In this document: positions 1 through 5,386 of the stretch, in pieces
How the letters are laid out: each line of letters begins with the position of its first letter
Numbering within the stretch: position 1 is the stretch's first letter
Source: Candidatus Saccharimonadota bacterium
GTDB taxonomy: Bacteria > Eremiobacterota > Xenobia > Xenobiales > Xenobiaceae
Length of the DNA: 8,796 nt
Reading direction: 5' to 3'
Assembly: GCA_004554425.1 (NCBI GenBank)
Contig: SFMI01000136.1
Coordinates: 1 to 8,796, forward strand
Notes under the pieces: model-generated
Database searches by the model: none
The model's input: the letters and a program-made list of their open reading frames with translations, nothing else
What the model was told of the DNA's origin: nothing
Translations under genes and position numbers: made by a program

Positions 1-439
1 AGCGCCAGCACTGGGCGCACAGCCTTATCAGCCACGCACCGCTGCCACTTTGGGCGCACCAGCACAAGCGCAACGCACAACTGCGCCTACTTTAGGAGCC
101 CAAACACAAACTCAGCGAGCTGCAGCACCAGCACTGGGCGCACAGCCTTATCAGCCACGCACCGCTGCTACTTTGGGCGCACCAGCACAAGCGCAACGCA
201 CAACTGCGCCTACTTTAGGAGCCCAAACACAAACTCAGCGAGCTGCAGCACCAGCACTGGGCGCACAACCTTATCAGCCGCGCACCGCTGCTACTTTGGG
301 CACACAAACACAAGCGCAACGTACAGCTGCACCTACTTTAGGAGCGCAATCCCAGACGCAGCGGGCTACAGATCCTGCTGTGGGTACACGAGTGCAACTA
401 GCAAAAGCGCCTGATCCTTATCAGCCAGGCAAAGCCGCC
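1..439 (+). repeat. In-frame 123-bp tandem repeat (protein-coding minisatellite)
   Basis: A 123-bp unit repeats in tandem at 5-127, 128-250 and 251-373, with a decayed partial copy after 374. Copies 1 and 2 differ at one base that I can see (c45 versus t168, synonymous). Copy 3 carries many substitutions, and the fourth is recognisable mainly by its DPYQPGKAA remnant. Because 123 is 41 codons, each unit adds 41 residues without a frame change. Each unit is itself three 13-14-residue sub-repeats, each carrying an LGA(P/Q) motif. The array continues off the left edge, so total copy number is unknown. Near-identity of adjacent copies suggests recent duplication or gene conversion. Confidence 0.93.
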
Positions 440-2080
440 AACTACCCGGCCACTCAGCCGAGCCATGGTGCGCCAGCAACAGCAGCGGCTGCTCATACCC
501 ATGCGCCTTCAGCCCCAAGCAATCAAAACGCAAACGCTGAAGCTGCGGCCAAACCGCGTCGACGCCCCAGCGTACCCAACCAGCCTATTTTAAAGAACGG
601 AGCCAATAACAGAGGTGGAGCCAAAGCACAAGGCGGACGGCCAGTGCCAACAGTATCAGCGACTCCTCCTAAAGAGTTCCTCAAAGAGAAAGAGCGTAAA
701 GCCTTATTAGCCCAACGCGTGGCCGAGTATAACAATATTCAGTCTTACTACGCTGGTTATATGGCTTATTATGAGCAGCAGCAAAATCGCTTGGAGCAAC
801 TGATTAAGGACGAAAAGACCTCCAGCATTGAGCGAAAACACCTATTTGAGCAACAGACCGATCTTTATCAAAAGCAGAGAGCTTTGTTCCAGTTGCAGAC
901 CAGTCTTTATGAATTTGTCAGCAGCAAGAACTTTGATCCCAGTTCCTCCCTGCCATTTACACCTTTAGATGAAGAAGCGGCATCTGGCCCCAAAAAGTTT
1001 GATAAGTCGCCTGAAGAGCACTGGTCGGCGATTCTAGGCTCTGAAATCAAGAAGCAGCCTAAAAAGCAGCATAAGCACGAAAACGAAAAGCCCTATAGAA
1101 TTACGAAAAAGCATGAGTCTGTTTTGGAACGGCGCATGCGTCGTATGGAAGAGCTCAAACGCTGGGAAAAAGAGTGGAAGCAATATTACAAAACAGACTC
1201 TTTCTGGCGTAAACAAAGATATTGGGGAGCTTTTCTTTTCATTGTCGGCGTAGCCATTGTGGTGGGCATTCTGAATATCAGCAATGTCTTAAAGTGGTTT
1301 GCCGCCGACTATGAAGTGCCTTTGCTACCTATCGAAACTCACGATTTAAAGACAAACTATCGGCACAGCTATATTCCTGTCCATAAAGGAGAGATGGTTC
1401 CGGTTGATAGTCGCCTAATTAGCGAGAAGTCTCCTTATAACGTTATAGCTCTGCGTAACGGAGGCAACTTACGTATTGACAAATATAGCGACATATTAAT
1501 TGAAAGTCTGAAGACAGATAAGAATGAGCGCTTCCTAAGCGGCTTCTTCTTGAGACAAGGCCGAGTTTTTGCGTATAGCACCCCTAAAAGTATGGTCTTT
1601 ATGCTTACTCCTCAAGTGCGTGTAACTCCAGTAAATGACCAAAACACGATGTATGCCGTAGCTTTAAAAACTGATGCCAACGGTAAACAATTTACCTTGC
1701 TCAGCGTTTATCGCGGTATGTGCGTAGTGGGCTATACTACAGGTACTTTACAAACTGTCAGAGTTAACGCCGGTCAATCATTAAAGAGTTACTCTACTAG
1801 ATTGGGAGTTCCTGAAGGTTTGCGCCTTCCTGATAAGTGGACAAAGTGGAATTACAATTGGGACGCGACTGATACTTACATTTCTCCTCTGGCTTCTCCT
1901 AAGTTGAACCTGGAACCAGAAGAAGAGGAAGAGGAAGAAACTATGGAAGAGGAAGCCAATTCTAACGCGGTAGAAGATTTTACTAAAAAGCAAGCTGCCG
2001 ATAAGCAAAAAGCAGCCAAGGCTAAAGCAAAAAAGAAAGCCAATAAACAGAAATCAAAGACTAAGAAAATGAAAAACTAA
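2..2080 (+). CDS. FecR-like domain membrane protein with tandem-repeat N-terminus (5' partial)
   Basis: The reading frame is open from the first codon of the window, so the true start lies upstream; a TTG at 50 sits inside a repeat and is not a credible start. Seen in order: an Ala/Pro/Gln/Thr-rich repeat region (2-about 440); a basic, Pro-rich linker; a Gln/Tyr-rich probable coiled coil (about 670-935); a strongly basic stretch with ERRMRRMEELKRW; one hydrophobic span (about 1220-1294); a beta-rich domain (about 1380-1800); an acidic run (about 1915-1960); and a Lys/Ala-rich tail to the stop. The beta domain follows the FecR pattern: a LRNGGNLRIDKYSDILI strand pair, then FLRQGRVFAYS, then LSVYRGMCVVGY, then VNAGQSL. 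The positive charge before the span predicts N-terminus inside and FecR-like domain outside. FecR domains are known in anti-sigma and transport-signalling proteins, but no sigma factor or TonB receptor lies nearby, so a sensing or anchoring role is inference. The gene is probably co-transcribed with the next gene, 49 bp downstream. Confidence 0.72.
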   Translation, partial: APALGAQPYQPRTAATLGAPAQAQRTTAPTLGAQTQTQRAAAPALGAQPYQPRTAATLGAPAQAQRTTAPTLGAQTQTQRAAAPALGAQPYQPRTAATLGTQTQAQRTAAPTLGAQSQTQRATDPAVGTRVQLAKAPDPYQPGKAANYPATQPSHGAPATAAAAHTHAPSAPSNQNANAEAAAKPRRRPSVPNQPILKNGANNRGGAKAQGGRPVPTVSATPPKEFLKEKERKALLAQRVAEYNNIQSYYAGYMAYYEQQQNRLEQLIKDEKTSSIERKHLFEQQTDLYQKQRALFQLQTSLYEFVSSKNFDPSSSLPFTPLDEEAASGPKKFDKSPEEHWSAILGSEIKKQPKKQHKHENEKPYRITKKHESVLERRMRRMEELKRWEKEWKQYYKTDSFWRKQRYWGAFLFIVGVAIVVGILNISNVLKWFAADYEVPLLPIETHDLKTNYRHSYIPVHKGEMVPVDSRLISEKSPYNVIALRNGGNLRIDKYSDILIESLKTDKNERFLSGFFLRQGRVFAYSTPKSMVFMLTPQVRVTPVNDQNTMYAVALKTDANGKQFTLLSVYRGMCVVGYTTGTLQTVRVNAGQSLKSYSTRLGVPEGLRLPDKWTKWNYNWDATDTYISPLASPKLNLEPEEEEEEETMEEEANSNAVEDFTKKQAADKQKAAKAKAKKKANKQKSKTKKMKN

Positions 2081-2129
2081 CTTTAGTCGGCTAAAATAAA
2101 AAGAAAAAACGACTAAGTGAGGCTTTAGT

Positions 2130-2522
2130 TTGAATATGAGTGAACATAATCATCACGAACATAACCACGACGAGCACTGCAATTGCGTTTGCCACGATCA
2201 CAACCACGAAGGAGCGGCCGATCTCAGTGACGCTTCCGAGGCTTTTATCAATAAACACGGTGGTCGCGGAGCAGCTCTTAAGTTTCCTTGCCGCTTTCCG
2301 ATAAAAGTTTTCGGCAGTGCAGAAGAAGACTTTTTGGGACACGCTCACAAACTTGTCAAGAAGCACGTTCCAGAATTAGCCTTAGAACATTGCCGCATAA
2401 CTAAGAGCAGTAAAGGACGTTATGTCTCCGTAACGATAGACATAATGGCTAATAGCCGCGAACAATTGGACGCAATTTACGCCGAGCTGAAAGCTGATGA
2501 GCGCGTTGTGGCCATGCTTTAA
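2130..2522 (+). CDS. DUF493/YbeD-family protein with His/Cys-rich metal-binding-like N-terminus
   Basis: The body (about residues 50-130) matches DUF493 (YbeD-like): FPCRFPIKVFGSAEEDF, then SSKGRYVSVTIDIMANS, then EQLDAIYAELKADERVVAML. This is a small ferredoxin-like fold that resembles ACT regulatory domains; its biochemical role is poorly defined. The first 28 residues are an extra extension with nine His and three Cys, including CNCVC and HDHNHEG, which looks like a metal-binding or metal-storage tail. The start is TTG at 2130, seven bases after GAGG; an in-frame ATG at 2136 is the alternative and would remove only two residues. The extension survives with either start. The neighbours are the FecR-like gene upstream (49 bp) and an MgtC homologue eight bases downstream, so an operon is likely and a metal-related role is plausible but unproven. 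Confidence 0.85.
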   Translation: MNMSEHNHHEHNHDEHCNCVCHDHNHEGAADLSDASEAFINKHGGRGAALKFPCRFPIKVFGSAEEDFLGHAHKLVKKHVPELALEHCRITKSSKGRYVSVTIDIMANSREQLDAIYAELKADERVVAML

Positions 2523-2530
2523 CTGACAGA

Positions 2531-3196
2531 ATGGAAAACATAAACTTACAAACAGAGTTTATTTTAGCTTCTCGTCTGATAGCAGCCGCCCTTTTGGGCG
2601 GTTTTATCGGTATGGAGCGAGAAATTATGAATCGTACAGCCGGCTTGCGTACTCACGTTATGGTTTCGATAGGTTCGGCTCTGTTTACGATTCTTTCCAT
2701 TTATTTTTTTTCATATAATGATGGGCCGCGCGATCCGGCTCGAGTTGCAGCCCAAATAGTCAGCGGCATCGGCTTTCTGGGCGCAGGCGCCATTATGAAG
2801 CACGGAGCTACAGTTCATGGCCTTACAACCGCAGCCACTCTTTGGGTTGTAGCCGCTATAGGCATGAGTTGTGGAGCAGGAGCTTTCGTGGTCGCTGGCG
2901 CTACTTGTATAATTTCTCTACTTACTTTAGTAGCCTTGCGACGCTTGGAGCCAGTCTTTACCGGTTCGAATCTTATTTACTTAAGCGTCTCTCTACCAAA
3001 CGATCCAGGCATATTGGAAAAAATGCGCCTTCAACTCAATACTGGCGGTATAAAGATACGCAAATTGGCCATTAGTCAAGAAGAACAAGAGCTCCTAATA
3101 GAAACTTCTGTAACTGTAGAAAATTCGGTAACTAAAGCGGATGTCATTGCCAAATTGACAGACCTAGGAGCCACAAAAATAAATTTAGAAACCTAG
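2531..3196 (+). CDS. MgtC/SapB-family membrane protein
   Basis: This 221-residue protein has the MgtC/SapB layout: about five hydrophobic segments (near residues 10-27, 43-61, 72-89, 98-115 and 117-136), then a soluble C-terminal region that resembles the ACT-like domain of long MgtC proteins. Family signatures visible are GGFIGMERE at the end of the first span, the conserved AGLRTHVMVSIGSALF loop and span, VSGIGFLGAGAIM and GLTTAATLWVVAAIG. MgtC proteins sit in the cytoplasmic membrane and are linked to growth in low magnesium, acid and virulence; MgtC of Salmonella acts on F-ATP synthase and phosphate uptake rather than carrying Mg itself. The start is ATG at 2531, eight bases after the upstream stop, with no clear Shine-Dalgarno, which suggests translational coupling. 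No Mg riboswitch can be seen because the gene is internal to the operon. Confidence 0.93.
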   Translation: MENINLQTEFILASRLIAAALLGGFIGMEREIMNRTAGLRTHVMVSIGSALFTILSIYFFSYNDGPRDPARVAAQIVSGIGFLGAGAIMKHGATVHGLTTAATLWVVAAIGMSCGAGAFVVAGATCIISLLTLVALRRLEPVFTGSNLIYLSVSLPNDPGILEKMRLQLNTGGIKIRKLAISQEEQELLIETSVTVENSVTKADVIAKLTDLGATKINLET

Positions 3197-3289
3197 CTAG
3201 TCAAGGTTGTTTATACGCTCCCCAAGCTTTGCAGTTGCTTCTAATAGGATTTTGTCCTCCGGCTACAAAAGAAGGGGGATAGCTTAGAA

Positions 3290-3320
3290 TTGTAAGTTGT
3301 TTTAAGCCAAAATTCATATT
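3290..3320 (+). promoter_or_regulatory. Candidate promoter for the HtrA-like gene in the 181-bp gap
   Basis: The gap 3197-3377 must hold either a promoter or a leader for the protease gene. The best sigma-70-like pair by eye is TTGTAA (3290-3295) and TCATAT (3314-3319), 18 bp apart. A small hairpin, GGACG/CGTCC (3342-3359), lies just upstream of the GGAGG ribosome site (3368-3372). I see no sigma-E-like or riboswitch motif here. Both elements are weak matches. Confidence 0.25.
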
Positions 3321-3377
3321 CAAAAATTTTGAGCTGGAGAGGGACGCTTTACGTCGTCCGAATATCTGGAGGTTCTC

Positions 3378-4418
3378 TTGAAAACGCATCGCAATTGGTT
3401 GGCAACCGTAACGGTTCTTATAGCGATTTTGCTATTTGCAAATATTTCCACAAGCGAAGCTAATGAAGAGAGCGACCGTATTAGCGCCATCTCCAAAGCC
3501 TCTCAGTCAGTAGTATCAGTACGTACTTATCGTCAAAACCGCACAAAACCTGGCATTGGTTCCGGCGTTATTATCAACTCCGGCGGCTATATTCTTACCA
3601 ATGCCCATGTAGTCAAGGGCGGCAAAAAAATTAGAGTCCAGCTCAAAAACAAAAAAACTTACGACGCTCAAATCCACAAAATTGCCGGTGATAAAGACTT
3701 GGCAATTATTAAAATCAGTGCCCAAGGGTTGTCGGCCGCCCGCATAGGCAATTCCGATAATTTGCGTGTAGGCCAAACTGTCATCGCCATAGGAGATCCC
3801 TTAGGATTTACCGGCACGGTAACTCAGGGTATGATCAGCGGTTTGGGACGCAATATTGAGACTAAAGGTATCAAATATACTAACCTAATTCAGACTGATG
3901 CCGCTATTAACCCTGGTTCTTCTGGTGGCGCTTTGCTCAATTCCCGCGGCGAGCTAATTGGTATCAACGCCTTAGTATATACCGGACCGTCCAACGGATA
4001 CGACAAAGCCCAAGGTTTGGGTTTTGCTATACCCATAAAGAACGCTTACAGTGTAGCTCAACAGCTTATGGATAGCCCAGCTGACAGCAGTTACATTGCC
4101 GATGGAACTGGTTTGCCTTCAGGCACACGCCCATGGTTAGGACTGAGCGGGGCTACTCTCACTTTAGAAAAAGCTCAAGATTTTAATATAAAAATTACTA
4201 GCGGAGTTTTTGTTACTCAAGTTATCGACGGTTCACCAGCCGGAAGAGCCAACATTAAGCCAGGTGATACCGTTAGTGCTGTCGATAAAGTAACTGTCGG
4301 TTCTGTAGGTGCTATGGTTCGCGAGCTCAATAAACACAGTGCCGGCGATCGTATAAAACTTACCGTTTGGCGCAATAATAAAAAGTTTATCGTTTCCATT
4401 ACTTTAGATGCCCAATAG
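3378..4418 (+). CDS. HtrA/DegP-like S1C serine protease with one PDZ domain
   Basis: A 346-residue envelope serine protease. Residues 6-22 form a signal peptide or signal anchor after a basic start. The trypsin-like domain shows a complete catalytic triad: His77 in TNAHVV, Asp107 in DKDLAIIKI and Ser182 in NPGSSGGAL. The oxyanion region IGDPLGFTGTVTQGMISG is also typical. A single PDZ domain follows (about 251-343), with WLGL as carboxylate-binding-loop candidate and SPAGRANIKPGDTVSAVD typical of HtrA PDZs. HtrA/DegP/DegQ proteases degrade or refold misfolded proteins in the periplasm or at the cell surface. One PDZ and a membrane anchor resemble DegS or Gram-positive HtrA more than two-PDZ DegP. 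The start is TTG, five bases after GGAGG (3368-3372). The gene is separated from mgtC by 181 bp and ends in a strong terminator, so it is probably its own unit. Confidence 0.95.
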   Translation: MKTHRNWLATVTVLIAILLFANISTSEANEESDRISAISKASQSVVSVRTYRQNRTKPGIGSGVIINSGGYILTNAHVVKGGKKIRVQLKNKKTYDAQIHKIAGDKDLAIIKISAQGLSAARIGNSDNLRVGQTVIAIGDPLGFTGTVTQGMISGLGRNIETKGIKYTNLIQTDAAINPGSSGGALLNSRGELIGINALVYTGPSNGYDKAQGLGFAIPIKNAYSVAQQLMDSPADSSYIADGTGLPSGTRPWLGLSGATLTLEKAQDFNIKITSGVFVTQVIDGSPAGRANIKPGDTVSAVDKVTVGSVGAMVRELNKHSAGDRIKLTVWRNNKKFIVSITLDAQ

Positions 4419-4426
4419 ACTAAATG

Positions 4427-4474
4427 CGCAATAGAAAAAGCCCGCTGCGTTCGCAGCGGGCTTTTTCTATTGCG
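4427..4474. terminator. Bidirectional rho-independent terminator between convergent genes
   Basis: A perfect inverted repeat of 23 bp per arm is centred at 4450/4451. Its GC-rich core GCCCGCTGC pairs with GCAGCGGGC, flanked by an A-tract on one side and a T-tract (CTTTTTCTATT) on the other, so a U-tract is produced in either direction. It begins 9 bp after the HtrA-like stop and ends 11 bp before the end of the NlpC/P60 gene, serving both convergent transcripts. Confidence 0.95.
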
Positions 4475-4484
4475 TTATTCCAAA

Positions 4485-4811
4485 CTATTCTTCAAAATAA
4501 CGACGGCCACCCAAGAAACGATACTTTATAGAATAGTTGTTGCTATCTATAGAGCTCAGCCCTACTCCATGCTTGCCAGAGGCGTCCCAAAATTGACCAT
4601 TTCCAACATAAAAACCAACATGCACAACATGTTCTTCATCCTTGCCAAAAAAGACCAAATCTCCAGCTTCTAGCTCGTTTCGACTAATTGGCAAACCTAC
4701 AGCGAATTGCTGGTCAGCGTCGCGGGGTACAATCAAGCCATGCAATTTACAACTTATATAAACGAGCCCTGAACAATCTATCCAGCTTGATATGGCAAAT
4801 ACAAGCCAGAC
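4485..4811 (-). pseudogene. C-terminal part of the NlpC/P60 endopeptidase, separated by a -1 frameshift
   Basis: This frame opens just after a TGA (4812-4814) and carries the catalytic part of an NlpC/P60 domain: WIDCSGLVY with the nucleophile Cys codon at 4773-4775, then GLIVPRDADQQ, then LEAGDLVFFG, then VVHVGFYVGNGQFWDASGKHGV. The only start codons in frame lie downstream of the Cys codon (first TTG at 4745), so the fragment cannot make an active enzyme on its own. It must be joined to the preceding frame by a -1 shift, or be dead. Relative to NlpC/P60 enzymes such as Spr (H119 and H131), the position 12 residues after the catalytic His is Asp here rather than the usual His/Asn/Gln. Homology is clear over the whole fragment; whether the break is biological, a sequencing error or recoding cannot be decided here. 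Confidence 0.8.
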
Positions 4812-4880
4812 TCAACGTTAGGCCAATTTACCCTCCAATAGCTATTACCATCAGTACCTTTTACGGGTTGTAAATTGCAT
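4740..4880. repeat. 14-bp perfect inverted repeat flanking the NlpC/P60 frameshift
   Basis: The arms are ATGCAATTTACAAC at 4740-4753 and its exact reverse complement at 4867-4880, separated by 113 bp. On the - strand the arms encode CNLQ (in the SH3b part) and CKLH (just after the catalytic Cys). The frame break falls between them. The current orientation reads as sensible NlpC/P60 protein on both sides, so the interior does not look inverted now; flipping it would place TAA two codons after the entry arm. Confidence 0.85.
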
Positions 4881-5386
4881 AACGATAAAATGCTGGAAGC
4901 GAAGACACGTCCTTTAACAGCGCTTTTCTTATCAGGGCGAGCATAAACATAGGCTTGTGGGCTGACAACCAACAGAGCCTTGCCATTGCCTTCTAAAGAC
5001 CAAGGACGCAAAACTGGTTGGGCACAAATCTTTAATTTTGGTAAATTGAGAGCAAAAGAAGTGTCCTTAGTTAAATAGCTGCCATTTATCCAACCAGGAT
5101 AGCCCTCAGGCTCCCTATATTGATTGGGAACAACTACTTCTTTCCAGAGCCCATCTTCCGTTTCATTTACTACATAGACAGGTTCTCCCATGAGCACTTG
5201 AGTCTCTCTCTCCGAATCATCGTAAATATCAGCAAAGACACTCACAACAGGAACTGAGACAAAATATAATTCGCCTTTATCCTCAATGGCCATAACTTCT
5301 CCTTGACCGCTAATTATAGCTAGAGCCAGAACGAAAAACGCAATGCCAAGCCACAATGGCCAATTTTTACCCCTAATAGAGTTCAC
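4778..5386 (-). CDS. Secreted SH3b-NlpC/P60 (YkfC/DPP-VI-like) endopeptidase, N-terminal part ending at a frameshift
   Basis: The 202 residues comprise a signal peptide or anchor (WPLWLGIAFFVLALAIIS, residues 9-26) and two SH3b-type domains (about 38-105 and 115-195). The first shows VSVPVVSVFADI, TQVLMGEPVYVV, VPNQY and EGYPGWINGSYL. This set is characteristic of YkfC-like gamma-D-glutamyl-L-diamino acid endopeptidases and dipeptidyl-peptidase VI, which cut peptidoglycan stem peptides. The frame ends at TAG (4778-4780) right after LPYQAG, where such enzymes have PYLWGG and then DCSG. The catalytic part follows in the -1 frame. The GTG start at 5384-5386 abuts the TAA of the JAMM-LysM gene with no spacing, implying translational coupling. 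A later ATG (codon 32), preceded by AAGGAGAAG, has a better ribosome site but would delete the signal peptide. The gene is therefore probably a pseudogene or mis-sequenced, though function as a truncated SH3b binding protein is possible. Confidence 0.8.
   Translation of the reverse strand: MNSIRGKNWPLWLGIAFFVLALAIISGQGEVMAIEDKGELYFVSVPVVSVFADIYDDSERETQVLMGEPVYVVNETEDGLWKEVVVPNQYREPEGYPGWINGSYLTKDTSFALNLPKLKICAQPVLRPWSLEGNGKALLVVSPQAYVYARPDKKSAVKGRVFASSILSLCNLQPVKGTDGNSYWRVNWPNVESGLYLPYQAG

Noticed and set aside
50..52. TTG as the start of the first gene
   Set aside because: It lies inside the tandem repeat; the frame is open to the window edge and the same repeat residues are encoded upstream, so the real start is outside the window.
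2081..2120. Hairpin TTAGTCG/CGACTAA after the FecR-like gene as a terminator
   Set aside because: The stem is only 7 bp with a 20-base A-rich loop and no U-tract follows; a competing 5-bp hairpin (2082-2095) also exists. Read-through into the DUF493 gene is more likely.
2950..2985. GGTTCGAATC resembling a tRNA T-arm
   Set aside because: It lies within the mgtC-like coding sequence (encoding GSNL) and no acceptor stem, D-arm or anticodon arm can be built around it.
2842..3075. Overlapping + strand open frame inside the mgtC-like gene
   Set aside because: The mgtC frame has clear family motifs; the alternative translation shows no recognisable pattern and is a shadow.
3197..3377. Riboswitch or small RNA gene in the gap before the HtrA-like gene
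   Set aside because: Only short, weak hairpins are visible, with no recognisable riboswitch core and no terminator.
4485..4745. A stand-alone 86-residue protein starting at TTG 4745
   Set aside because: It begins after the catalytic Cys codon, while homology to NlpC/P60 continues upstream in the same frame, so it is a fragment of a broken gene.
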